Shown here: piece after piece, positions 44,282 to 52,762 of the stretch
Numbering within the stretch: the stretch's first letter is position 1
Layout: each line of letters begins with the position of its first letter
Origin: Ferrimonas kyonanensis DSM 18153
Lineage (GTDB): Bacteria > Pseudomonadota > Gammaproteobacteria > Enterobacterales > Shewanellaceae
Reading direction: 5' to 3'
DNA: 64,000 bases
Assembly: GCF_000425405.1 (NCBI RefSeq)
Contig: NZ_AUDJ01000002.1
Location: forward strand, 372,001 to 436,000
Notes under the pieces: model-generated
The model's database searches: none
Told to the model about the DNA's origin: nothing
What the model saw: the letters and a program-made list of their open reading frames with translations, nothing else
Position numbers and translations under genes: made by a program

Positions 44282-44715
44282 TGGTCGATATTAAACCGGT
44301 TATTGAACAGGCGATTGCCGATCGGGATTACACCGAGCTGCTGGCCATTATCCCCTATGCCAGACACCTGGGCATGAACTGCGACCAGTTGGGAGAGGAG
44401 CTGGTTTTCCGTCTGCCCAATTGCGGCGACAACATGGGCAACCCGATGTTGCCGGCGCTGCATGGCGGTGTGATTGCCGGCTTTATGGAGATGTCGGCCA
44501 TGGTGCAGTTAATGGTGGCGCTGCACACCTCCCGAGTGCCTAAGATTGTCGATTTCTCCATTGACTATCTGCGCGCCGGCTACGCCAGAGAGACCTACGC
44601 CGAGTGCAAGATCACCCGCCAGGGTCGCCGTGTCGCCAATGTTTCGGTAAGCTGTTGGCAGACCAATCGTAAGCAGCCCATTTCGACTGCCCGCGCTCAT
44701 TTTTTGATAGATTAG
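44281..44715 (+). CDS. PaaI-type hotdog-fold thioesterase
   Basis: A protein of 144 residues, translationally coupled to the previous one. It has the same fold marks: ALHGGVIAGFMEMSAMVQL and VDFSIDYLRAGYARETYAEC. The helix-start residue is Glu rather than Asp, so the two members are not equivalent at the active site. The third gene, YcfL-like, follows after 10 bp. Confidence 0.88.
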   Translation: MVDIKPVIEQAIADRDYTELLAIIPYARHLGMNCDQLGEELVFRLPNCGDNMGNPMLPALHGGVIAGFMEMSAMVQLMVALHTSRVPKIVDFSIDYLRAGYARETYAECKITRQGRRVANVSVSCWQTNRKQPISTARAHFLID

Positions 44716-44725
44716 GAGATCGTCG

Positions 44726-45118
44726 ATGCGCCCATGGACCCTGATAGTCGTTTCTGCACTGGTACTGGCCGGTTGCACTACTACCACTTCCGGCCTGATG
44801 GCTCGCTCCAATGACACCGAAGTGCAAGTGAACAACCGCACCCTGGGCCGGGATTTGTCCCTGTCTGGTCTGAATCGAGCCATGGTTGGCGGCCGGTTGC
44901 AGGCCAGGGCGGAACTGACCTCAAAAGCGTCCGGCGACCTGTATCTTCAATACCGTTTCGTGTTCTTCGATGCCACCGGTAAGGAGCTGGAGTCGGCCAC
45001 CGATGGCTGGCAGCAGCTCAACCTGGCCGGTGGAGAGCGTCGCCAGATCAGCGCCTTGGCGCTCAGCGGCGAGGCGGTGGAGTTTGAAGTGGCGGTGCGT
45101 CGCATCGTCGACGAATAA
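44726..45118 (+). CDS. YcfL family lipoprotein
   Basis: A protein of 130 residues with a lipobox (SALVLAGCTT). The body matches YcfL/DUF1425: EVQVNNRTLGRDLSLSG, then YLQYRFVFFDATGKEL and WQQLNLAGGERRQISA. In enteric bacteria ycfL lies beside lpoB and related envelope genes; here it is third in the thioesterase operon instead. AGGAGATCG precedes the ATG. Confidence 0.85.
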   Translation: MRPWTLIVVSALVLAGCTTTTSGLMARSNDTEVQVNNRTLGRDLSLSGLNRAMVGGRLQARAELTSKASGDLYLQYRFVFFDATGKELESATDGWQQLNLAGGERRQISALALSGEAVEFEVAVRRIVDE

Positions 45119-45141
45119 CGGCCATTGCCCGATTTGCCATT

Positions 45142-45165
45142 ACCGCCGCGCCTTGTCGCGGCGGT
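45142..45165. terminator. Hairpin between convergent units
   Basis: ACCGCCGCG pairs with CGCGGCGGT around a 6-base loop, followed on the plus strand by GTTGTTT. It separates the ycfL-like gene from the convergent symporter-fusion gene. Confidence 0.6.
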
Positions 45166-45170
45166 GTTGT

Positions 45171-47363
45171 TTAGGGCGCCGGCTCTACCCACCCCAGAAC
45201 GTCTTTGAGCACCGACCAGCGCGGCTGTTTCGGTTTGGCGTTCTGACCCAGAATCCAGTAGTTGTAGAGGGTATCGACGTAGCCGGACGCCTGCTGCATC
45301 TCCAGCCAGCTGTTAAGGAACAGCTGCAGCTCAATGTTGTTGCGGGCGACCACATAGGCCACCGGGAAGGATTTGACCTCTTCTCGATTGTATAGGGTGG
45401 TGTAGCTGGGGTAGAGCATGGTCCAGGTGGTCCCGGCTTCCAGGCTGATCATCAACGCATCGTAGTTCTGGCCGTCATCTTCAAAGAACAGCCGATCCGA
45501 TTCGATCCGTTCAAACACCAGGTTGGGAAACTTCTTTTCCAGCGCCGGGATGATGGCGTATTCACCGACCGAGGCGACTTTCAGCGCCCCGGCGCGGCGG
45601 ATCAGTTCATCGCGGTCGAACTCGTCGGCGCGATGGTCTTTGACGACAAAGGCGTAATGCAGGGTCAGCACCGGATTGGTGAAGCCCACGTGCTGAATGC
45701 GTTTGGTGGTCATCTGCAGTCCGGAGACCACGATGTCAAAGGTGCCACGATTGATGTTGTCCAATACCGTGCTGGACGCATAAGGGATAAAGGCGATGTC
45801 CAACTGCATCTCTGAGGCCAGCTTCTTCATCATTTCGATATCCAGCCCCACCAGCTCGTTGTTGGCGTTGTAGAAGGAAAACGGCACCTGCAACGGGTTA
45901 TAGCCGATTCTCAATACTCCACTGGCTTTAATCTGCTCCAGGGTTCGTGGTGCCGAGGTCGAATCCAGTTGCTCCGGCTGGTAGTTTTTCACCTCCTCCG
46001 GCAGGCTTTGAGCGGAGCGCATCTGTGCCACCACTTCATCCATGACGTAGTCGGTGTTTACCGCCTTATCCAAGGTGACGGCGGTGGCAATCAACACCGC
46101 CCCGACCACCACCGGGGTTAAGCCGGCGTATAGCATCAGCCGCACCGGGTTTAGGCGGGCGTGACCGGCCAGCATCGCCGTTCCGCCGACGGCCAGAATA
46201 AACAGGTTCATGGCCGCCAGCAGCGAGGTAAAGCGACTGGTGAACAGGCTGGACACCATGTACAGCTGAAACAGATCCGACGGCAATTCCAGCGAGTCCA
46301 GCAGCATCGGCACCGTCAGATAGACGCTGCCAAACAGGCTGATCAGGCCATTGATGGCCATGGGTAGGTAGGTCACGAAATCCAGGTCGCTGCCGGCGAA
46401 CCAGGCGGCGAACAGCACAAACACCAGGGTAAGCAGTTTGCCCAGGTTGGGAAAGCTGAACACCACCGGAATGATGACATTGGCGTAGTCGTCGGTCTCG
46501 TCGCTGCCGATGTTGTATTTATGGAACAGCTGTTTGGTTCGCTCAATCAGCAACGGCAGAATAATGAAGATGTTGCCAGCGGCAAAGGCGGTGATCATGG
46601 CGTCTTTGGCGATGCCGGCGATGTCGCGGTAGGAAAAAGGCGTCATCACCGCCACGATGGCGGGCAACACCCAGTAGGTCAGGATAAGCGTCATTACCAC
46701 ATGGGCGGCGAAATAGACCTGCAGGCGTTGAAATTCGTCAATCTCCATGGTCCCGGCCGTGGACGCCGTCATGGCAAAGATCCCCAGTGGCATCAGCTTG
46801 ACGATGTATTGAGTCACCTTATTGAAGGCTTCGCTCAGCAACTGCATCGGTTTCAGCAGCGCCTCTTTATCGTCGATGGCGATCAGGGCGATGCCGGTGG
46901 CAACGCAAAACAGCACAATGGCGGGAATGTAACTGTTCGACATAGAAAAGAACGGGTTGGCGGGAATGTAGAGGTCCATCAAGCTGACGGCCTGCGGGTC
47001 CTGCAATACCGATAAGCTGAAGAAGTCACCCGCCTGCCACTCTGGGAAGGTATAGCGAATCAGGTACATGGCCAGCAATCCCAGGGCCCAGATCACCACC
47101 ATCAATTTGCCGACATGCATCGCCAGGTTGCGAGCCTGTTGATAGGACAGGTTGCCGAGGCTGGAGATCAGCGACACCATGATGTACGGAATGATGGTCA
47201 TCTGCAGCAGCTTGACGAACGCATCGCCAATGTAGGACATCCAGGCCAGAGTTTCGCCGAAAAACAACCCGGCGCCGATGCCGGCGGCAAAGGACAGCAG
47301 CACCAGGGTCGACATGCTCATTCCGGGTTTGGCGGTGGGGGCCTGGGCGGTGGCGGTAGTCAT
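45171..47363 (-). CDS. Dicarboxylate-symporter-like protein fused to solute-binding domain
   Basis: A protein of 730 residues. Residues about 15-410 follow the SDF (DctA/GltP) layout in length and helix pattern, but the serine-rich loop is replaced by AMITAFAAGNIFIILPLL, and the NMDGT motif of TM7 is absent (VVFSFPNLGKLLTL instead). One further hydrophobic segment (about 410-435, TPVVVGAVLIATAVTL) could turn the rest outward. Residues about 465-690 form an SBP_bac_3 domain (SGVLRIGYNPLQVPFSFYN, LVGLDIEMMKKLA, FDIVVSGLQMTTKR). It follows the BshA gene after 3 bp. It could be a transporter or a substrate sensor. Confidence 0.85.
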   Translation of the reverse strand: MTTATAQAPTAKPGMSMSTLVLLSFAAGIGAGLFFGETLAWMSYIGDAFVKLLQMTIIPYIMVSLISSLGNLSYQQARNLAMHVGKLMVVIWALGLLAMYLIRYTFPEWQAGDFFSLSVLQDPQAVSLMDLYIPANPFFSMSNSYIPAIVLFCVATGIALIAIDDKEALLKPMQLLSEAFNKVTQYIVKLMPLGIFAMTASTAGTMEIDEFQRLQVYFAAHVVMTLILTYWVLPAIVAVMTPFSYRDIAGIAKDAMITAFAAGNIFIILPLLIERTKQLFHKYNIGSDETDDYANVIIPVVFSFPNLGKLLTLVFVLFAAWFAGSDLDFVTYLPMAINGLISLFGSVYLTVPMLLDSLELPSDLFQLYMVSSLFTSRFTSLLAAMNLFILAVGGTAMLAGHARLNPVRLMLYAGLTPVVVGAVLIATAVTLDKAVNTDYVMDEVVAQMRSAQSLPEEVKNYQPEQLDSTSAPRTLEQIKASGVLRIGYNPLQVPFSFYNANNELVGLDIEMMKKLASEMQLDIAFIPYASSTVLDNINRGTFDIVVSGLQMTTKRIQHVGFTNPVLTLHYAFVVKDHRADEFDRDELIRRAGALKVASVGEYAIIPALEKKFPNLVFERIESDRLFFEDDGQNYDALMISLEAGTTWTMLYPSYTTLYNREEVKSFPVAYVVARNNIELQLFLNSWLEMQQASGYVDTLYNYWILGQNAKPKQPRWSVLKDVLGWVEPAP

Positions 47364-47366
47364 AAC

Positions 47367-48512
47367 TTAGTGATTTCCTGTTGGCAGAAGGCAAGCGTTG
47401 ATGGCCTGGCGGTAACACGCCAGGTACTGCTCCGCCTTTTCGGCGGGATGGAAGCGTTCGGCGGCGCGGCGACGGCCGGCCTGGCCAAAGCGCCGTTGGC
47501 GCTGCGGATCGGTGAGTATCGCCAGCAGGTGACGGCTGTGGGCCTCGACGTCATCGGCGGGCGCCATGTAACCGCTGACGCCATGCTCGACGACCTCCGG
47601 AATGCCGTCTACGTCACTGCTGACCGTGGGAACGCCGCAGGCCATGGCTTCCAGCAGCGCCATGCAAAACGATTCCCGGTAGCTGGGCTGAATCACGCAA
47701 TCGGCCAGTGGCAGGTAGTGCTCGACGTTGCGCACTTCGCCGATAAAGTGGACCCGTTCGCTGATCCCCAGTTGATGGCACAGGGTTTGACAAGGCTCCA
47801 GGCTGGGGCCGCTGCCCAACAGCACCAGCCGGGCGGGCAGGGCGCTGCTGAGCCGGGCAAAGGCATTGATCACCGTCTGGGTATTTTTTACCGGCCGAAA
47901 GTTAGACAGGTGCATGACGATTTTCTCTTCGTCCTTCGCCAGGGTGTGCCGGGCCACTGCCGCCGGGTTATTCGGGCTGAATCGTTGCAGGTCGATAAAG
48001 TTGTGGATCACCTCGATGGGGGCATCGACCTGAAAATGGCGATGGATGTAGTGCTGCTGAAAATTCGACACCGTGGTTACCCGGGTGCTGCGGTTGATGC
48101 TGAACTGGTTCAGCGGGTACAGCGGCCGATCCTGCCCGACCACAGTGACATCGGTGCCGTGAATGGTGGTGACCACGGGAAACGGCTGGTCGGTGATCTC
48201 ACTGGCCAGGTAGGCGCACAAGGAGTGGGGAATGGAGTAGTGGGCGTGCACCACTTGTAACTGGTACTGGTTGACCACCTCGACGATTTTGGCCGTTAAC
48301 GCAAAGGTGTACAGCGGGTCCTGAAACAGCGGGTAGTGAATGGCCTCAACCAGGTGGAAATGCACATTGGGTTGGTTGCGGCTGAGTTTGAACGGTGGGG
48401 CGCTGGAGATGAAATGCACCTCGTGGCCAAGACGGGCCAATTCATGGCCGAGCTCGGTGGCCACTAGGCCCGAGCCACCAATACTGGGGTGGCAGACAAT
48501 CCCTATCTTCAT
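47367..48512 (-). CDS. bshA: BshA-type GT4 glycosyltransferase
   Basis: BshA joins N-acetylglucosamine from UDP-GlcNAc to L-malate, the first step of bacillithiol synthesis. The 381 residues carry the family's marks: MKIGIVCHPSIGGSGLVATE, RLGHEVHFISS, PHSLCAYLASEI, TTIHGTDVTVVGQD, FSINRSTRVTTVSNFQQ, VIHNFIDL, and the GT4 site ESFCMALLEAMACGVPTV. No bshB or bshC is in the window, so the product could also be another N-acetylhexosaminide. First of a two-gene operon with the symporter-like fusion. Confidence 0.83.
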   Translation of the reverse strand: MKIGIVCHPSIGGSGLVATELGHELARLGHEVHFISSAPPFKLSRNQPNVHFHLVEAIHYPLFQDPLYTFALTAKIVEVVNQYQLQVVHAHYSIPHSLCAYLASEITDQPFPVVTTIHGTDVTVVGQDRPLYPLNQFSINRSTRVTTVSNFQQHYIHRHFQVDAPIEVIHNFIDLQRFSPNNPAAVARHTLAKDEEKIVMHLSNFRPVKNTQTVINAFARLSSALPARLVLLGSGPSLEPCQTLCHQLGISERVHFIGEVRNVEHYLPLADCVIQPSYRESFCMALLEAMACGVPTVSSDVDGIPEVVEHGVSGYMAPADDVEAHSRHLLAILTDPQRQRRFGQAGRRRAAERFHPAEKAEQYLACYRQAINACLLPTGNH

Positions 48513-48782
48513 CAGCGAGCATCCTTTTTGGTGTCACGACAGGCCGAGCCTGTGCGTCTGCACTCTTCCGGCCGGGTTCAGACTCCTTTACCGAACCTCA
48601 GCGACCGTATTCGCACTTTGAGTTTCAAGCTATTCAATAATAGTGAAATTTACAACATTGAATTGGATCAGAATCGTCAGCGGCTATCGCTCTGAGGTGG
48701 CTTGTTGCGGAAATATTGGCCGGAAAGCCGGTTCAGGCTCGATTCAGAGTTCGTTGTTGTTACAACTCTGATATACTGGCGA

Positions 48783-48872
48783 CTGCCTCGGGGTGTATCA
48801 CGACAGATACTGAGATTCCAACTGGAGAACCCGCGAACCTGATCCGGATAATACCGGCGTAGGAAAGGTCTA
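48783..48872 (+). promoter_or_regulatory. TPP riboswitch (THI element)
   Basis: The conserved core is easy to read: TCGGGGTG, CTGAGA, ACCCGCGAACCTGATCCGG, ATAATACCGGCGTAGGAAA. This is the thiamine-pyrophosphate-binding aptamer. It precedes the TonB receptor gene by about 65 bp. Bound TPP is expected to switch the operon off. Confidence 0.96.
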
Positions 48873-48908
48873 ACCTTTGATATCCCTGCCCAAAATCCGG
48901 TCGTATCC

Positions 48909-48936
48909 CTTTTAGTTTTTAAGAGACGTCTAAAAG
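48909..48936 (+). promoter_or_regulatory. Candidate expression platform of TPP riboswitch
   Basis: CTTTTAG (48909-48915) pairs with CTAAAAG (48930-48936), ending 2 bp before the ATG at 48939. The AAGAGA ribosome site lies within the loop. This fits control at translation start. There is no T-run for a terminator. Confidence 0.45.
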
Positions 48937-48938
48937 TC

Positions 48939-51041
48939 ATGCGTACCAAAGTTTCCCTGATTGCCCTTGCGGTCTCCTTTGCGGTTCATGCCCAAGAGAT
49001 CGAAACCATCACCGTTAATGCCGATCTTCGCAACATCGAGCTGGAGCAGTTGCCTGGCTCAGCCACCGTGGTCGACAGCCAGGCCATCAAAGATGAAGGT
49101 GGTGAACACTTCGAACAGATACTGGACTCGATTCCGAACCTGAACTGGTCCGGTGCCACCTCTCGTCCCCGTTACTTCCAGATCCGTGGTGTCGGTGAGC
49201 AGGAGGACTACAAGGGGGCGCCCAACAGCTCGGTCGGCTTTATCGTCGATGACATCGATCTGTCCGGGCTGGGAATGGCTGCCAGTCTGTATGATCTGCA
49301 GCAGGTAGAGGTGCTTCGTGGCCCTCAGGGTACTCAGTACGGTGCCAACGCCCTGGCGGGGCTTATCTATGTGAAAAGCATGGATCCCAGCGACGAATTT
49401 GAGTCTGGCCTGACCGCCACCCTGGCCGAAGACAACCAACAGACCTACGGTGGCTATGTCTCCGGTGCGGCCACCGACACCCTCAACTACCGGGTAATGG
49501 TGCACTCTAACCAGCAGGATGGCTTTCGCGACAACCTCTATCTGGGCCGGGACGACACCAACGCCCGCGATGAACTGACCCTGAGAACCAAGTTACTGTG
49601 GCAACCTAGTGACCGACTGCAGGCCAAATTGACTTTCCTGCACGCGGATCTGGATAACGGCTACGACGCCTGGACCCTGGACAACAATGGTTTTGACACC
49701 ATCACCGACAACCCGGGAGAGGACTCTCAGCGCACCAATGGCGCATCGCTGAACCTGAACTACGACATCAATGAGGCGCTGGCGCTGCGGGCCATTACCA
49801 GCTGGAGCAACACTCACGCCACTCACGCCTACGACGGTGACTGGGCCAACGACGACTATTGGGCCGACCGCACCTGCTATGGCGAGCCCTGTGTCTATGT
49901 CTATAACTGGAGCAAGGCTCTGAAACGCGACACCCTAAGCCAGGAGTTGCGCCTCAGTTCCCGCGAAGCGGGACGCATCTTTGCCGGTACCACCGACTGG
50001 CTGGTGGGGGTGTATGCCAACGATTTGCAAGAATCGAACTACCTGGCCATTACCGAAGCCTACGACGCCAGCGGCAGCTACTTCTCGGATCAAAGCTCCG
50101 ACTACGACGCCGACAGCCAAGCGGTGTTTGGTCAACTGGACAGCAGCCTGGGTCGCTGGACCCTGTCCGCTGGCCTGCGCCTGGAACAGCGCGATGCCAG
50201 CTACCGCGACAGCAAAGGTGAGGCCTTCGACACCGACGAGTCGATGTGGGGCGGTCACTTGTCGGCCAGCTATCAGTTCAATGCCGACCATAACGGCTAT
50301 GTACGGGTGGCCCGAGGTTACAAGGCCGGTGGTTTTAACATGGGGCTGCCGGAGTTTCTGTCTGACAAGACCCAGTACGACACCGAGACCCTGTATAACT
50401 ATGAGATCGGGTTGAAAAGCCGTTGGCTGGACGGGGCGCTGACGTCGGCGCTGGCACTGTTCTACATGGACCGTCAGGACCAGCAGGTGGAAGCGTCGGT
50501 TCAGGAGCCGGGCAGTGGCGATTTTGTGCTGTACACCAGCAACGCCACCGACTCCAATAACTACGGCGCCGAACTGGAGCTGAATTACCAGGTGACGGAG
50601 TCATTGCAGCTGCACGGCAGTGTCGGCTGGCTGGAAACCGAGTACGGTGACTACGTGCTGCAGCTGGGAGAAGACAGTTTCCGGGATCTCAGTGGCCGCG
50701 AGCTGGCCCATGCGCCCAACTATCAGTTTGCCGTCGGCGCCACCTACCGTCACGACCAGGGCTGGTTTGCCAATGTGAACCTGTCCGGTAAAGACGAATT
50801 CTACTACTCCGACAGCAACGATTCGGTGTCCGACCCCTACCAGGTGCTGGACGCCAAAATTGGCTACGAAGCCAACAGCTGGTCGCTGTACCTGTGGGGG
50901 CGTAACCTCACCGATGAGAAATACGGCGTGCGTGGCTTCTACTTCGGTAACGAGCCGGATCAGGACTGGGCCGACAAACAGTACATCCGTTACGGCGATC
51001 CTCAGCAGTTCGGCGTGACCTTTAACTACGACTATTTCTAA
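48939..51041 (+). CDS. TonB-dependent receptor, thiamine-regulated
   Basis: An outer-membrane receptor of 700 residues. The signal peptide (about 1-18) is followed by IETITVNADLRN (TonB-box-like), the plug (30-150: LPGSATVVDSQAIKDEGG, VEVLRGPQGTQYGANALAG) and a barrel ending in the aromatic FGVTFNYDYF. Barrel loops are rich in aspartate and tyrosine (YDGDWANDDYWADRT). As first gene behind a TPP riboswitch, it is inferred to import thiamine or a derivative. Three more thiamine genes follow on the same strand. Confidence 0.93.
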   Translation: MRTKVSLIALAVSFAVHAQEIETITVNADLRNIELEQLPGSATVVDSQAIKDEGGEHFEQILDSIPNLNWSGATSRPRYFQIRGVGEQEDYKGAPNSSVGFIVDDIDLSGLGMAASLYDLQQVEVLRGPQGTQYGANALAGLIYVKSMDPSDEFESGLTATLAEDNQQTYGGYVSGAATDTLNYRVMVHSNQQDGFRDNLYLGRDDTNARDELTLRTKLLWQPSDRLQAKLTFLHADLDNGYDAWTLDNNGFDTITDNPGEDSQRTNGASLNLNYDINEALALRAITSWSNTHATHAYDGDWANDDYWADRTCYGEPCVYVYNWSKALKRDTLSQELRLSSREAGRIFAGTTDWLVGVYANDLQESNYLAITEAYDASGSYFSDQSSDYDADSQAVFGQLDSSLGRWTLSAGLRLEQRDASYRDSKGEAFDTDESMWGGHLSASYQFNADHNGYVRVARGYKAGGFNMGLPEFLSDKTQYDTETLYNYEIGLKSRWLDGALTSALALFYMDRQDQQVEASVQEPGSGDFVLYTSNATDSNNYGAELELNYQVTESLQLHGSVGWLETEYGDYVLQLGEDSFRDLSGRELAHAPNYQFAVGATYRHDQGWFANVNLSGKDEFYYSDSNDSVSDPYQVLDAKIGYEANSWSLYLWGRNLTDEKYGVRGFYFGNEPDQDWADKQYIRYGDPQQFGVTFNYDYF

Positions 51042-51051
51042 GGAGTTGGCA

Positions 51052-51312
51052 ATGCAATTGTCAGTAGAAATCAGCCTTTACCCGCTTCAGGATAACTATT
51101 TGGCACCGATTCAATGGTTCATCGGCCGCCTGGACTCCTATCCTGAGATTCAGCGTAAAACCAATGCCATGAGCACCCAGATTGGCGGCGATTACGATAC
51201 CGTGATGGCGCTGCTAGCCACCGAGATGAAGGCCGCCCATCAGCAGTGGGGCAAGGGGGTGTTTGTGTGTAAATTCATTCCTGGCGGTGTCGATCTTGAC
51301 CACAGTGAGTGA
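51052..51312 (+). CDS. YkoF-domain thiamine/HMP-binding protein
   Basis: A small cytoplasmic protein of 86 residues with a single YkoF fold: QLSVEISLYPLQDNYLAPIQ, then SYPEIQRKTNAMSTQIGGDYD, and the final strand GVFVCKFIPGGVDL. In Bacillus the YkoF protein has two such domains and binds thiamine or HMP. AGGAG lies 6 bp upstream of ATG 51052, so the in-frame TTG at 51046 is not used. It is 10 bp past the receptor stop and overlaps the PnuT start. Confidence 0.85.
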   Translation: MQLSVEISLYPLQDNYLAPIQWFIGRLDSYPEIQRKTNAMSTQIGGDYDTVMALLATEMKAAHQQWGKGVFVCKFIPGGVDLDHSE

Positions 51313-51922
51313 TGCCCTGACCGAGGCACTGGCTCAGGCCAGTGCCATGAACCTGTGGGAGGGGGTGGCCGTGGTGCTGGCCCTGGCCTATCTGTTGTTT
51401 GCTATGCGTGGCAGCCTGTGGTGCTGGCCAGCGGCGTTTTTCAGCACCCTGATCTATACCGTCCTGTTTTGGGAGGTGTCGCTGCTGATGGAGTCGGTGC
51501 TCAATGGCTACTACCTGTTGATGGCACTGTACGGCTTCTGGCAGTGGCGCTACGGCGGTCGCGGTGATGGTCTGAGTTACCAGACTTGGTCGGCCAGTAC
51601 CCACGTGCGTCTGATTGGCTTGACTGCGCTGACGGCGCTGGGACTGGGGTACGTGATGGACAACTACACCCACGCGGACCTGGCCTATCTGGATTCGGCC
51701 ACCACCTGTTTTGCGGTGGTGGGTACGGTGATGACCGCCCGCAAGGTGGTTGAGAACTGGCTCTATTGGGTGGTGATCGATTTGGTGTCCATCTATCTGT
51801 ACATGAGCAAGGGGCTGGTCCTGACCAGTGGCTTGTTCGTGATTTACGTCGGTCTGGCACTGGCAAGCTATTTCAGCTGGCGCAGTGCCTATCGCAGCCA
51901 GGATGATGCCGTTGCGGCCTGA
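51305..51922 (+). CDS. pnuT: PnuC/PnuT family vitamin transporter
   Basis: An inner-membrane transporter of 205 residues with seven helices. PnuC-type marks are MNLWEGVAVVLALAYLLFAM, WCWPAAFFSTLIYTVLFW, GFWQWRYGG and a late ENWLYWVVIDLVSIYLY. In this operon it must be the thiamine-specific PnuT branch rather than a nicotinamide riboside carrier; this follows from the riboswitch. The start is GTG 51305, overlapping the YkoF gene stop; the longer frame would overlap it by 50 bp. Confidence 0.87.
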   Translation: MSDALTEALAQASAMNLWEGVAVVLALAYLLFAMRGSLWCWPAAFFSTLIYTVLFWEVSLLMESVLNGYYLLMALYGFWQWRYGGRGDGLSYQTWSASTHVRLIGLTALTALGLGYVMDNYTHADLAYLDSATTCFAVVGTVMTARKVVENWLYWVVIDLVSIYLYMSKGLVLTSGLFVIYVGLALASYFSWRSAYRSQDDAVAA

Positions 51923-52694
51923 AGCATTGCTCCATCAACTGAAGGGCTATGAGGGCTTCAGTCTGCGGCCGTTTGCCCGCGGCAGTGCCAACAATCTGTT
52001 TGAGGTCGTTGGCCCGGCGCAGCCTACCTTGATGCGGGTCCACGATGCCTGGGCCACCATGGGGGTCGATCGCAAACGGGAATCGAGGCTGTGGCAGCTG
52101 GCCGGTCAACAGAGGCTGGCGCCAACGTTGATTCACTGGGATTCGGCTCACCGCTTTTGTCTGATGCAGCGCTGGGGCCAGGCGGCAGGCACCCTGGTCG
52201 CCGCCAACGCCACGGCGGTGCTGCTGGCGTTTCACCGCCTGCCCGCAGCGCCACAGCCCTGGGATTATGCCGCCGGGCTGTGTGCCCAGCGCTGGCCAAT
52301 GGCCCGCCAGTGGCAGGCTCAGCTGCTGGCCAGCGCGTTGCCCGCCGGTCTGTGCCATCACGACCCCGGTCGGGGCAACTGGTTGAGCCAGGACGGTGAA
52401 TATCGACTCATCGACTTCGAGTATGCCGACTGGGGCCACCCGCTGTGGGACCTGGCTTGCCTTGAGGTGGAGTGGGGACCGCAGATCGCGACTCCGCTGT
52501 GGCGAGAGTATTACGTCGCAGTGGGCCAGCCGCTGAATGACACCGAATTGAGGGCATTGGCCGGTGCTCGCCGTTTGTACCTGGCTACTGCTATCGACTG
52601 GTGCCGACACGCGTTGGCTCAGGGCGGAGACCAGGCTCAGTTGCAACCGTGGTTGAGTCGCTATCAGGGTCTGCTTGACCAAGATCGGTACTGA
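51903..52694 (+). CDS. Aminoglycoside-phosphotransferase-fold thiamine kinase
   Basis: A cytoplasmic kinase of about 263 residues, probably making thiamine monophosphate from thiamine and ATP, which traps the vitamin. It has the fold's catalytic loop HHDPGRGNWL (Brenner motif HxDxxxxN) and the metal site LIDFEYADWGHPLWDLA. The nucleotide loop is GSANNLFEV. Start is uncertain: ATG 51903 or 51906 (AGG nearby), or GTG 51885. It overlaps the PnuT gene, so is translationally coupled. Thiamine as substrate is inferred from operon context. Confidence 0.82.
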   Translation: MMPLRPEALLHQLKGYEGFSLRPFARGSANNLFEVVGPAQPTLMRVHDAWATMGVDRKRESRLWQLAGQQRLAPTLIHWDSAHRFCLMQRWGQAAGTLVAANATAVLLAFHRLPAAPQPWDYAAGLCAQRWPMARQWQAQLLASALPAGLCHHDPGRGNWLSQDGEYRLIDFEYADWGHPLWDLACLEVEWGPQIATPLWREYYVAVGQPLNDTELRALAGARRLYLATAIDWCRHALAQGGDQAQLQPWLSRYQGLLDQDRY

Positions 52695-52762
52695 GCTCCT
52701 GGCTTGATTCATCTCTGGAATCCGCTAGGGTAAAGGATTGCGGACCTTACAGGCAGGATGCC

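Larger units (their letters stand above)
48513..48938. other. Divergent leader between bshA and the thiamine operon
   Basis: The left part holds the bshA upstream region. The right part holds a TATACT -10-like element (48772-48777), the TPP riboswitch directly after it, and its expression platform. No coding gene was found. Confidence 0.6.
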
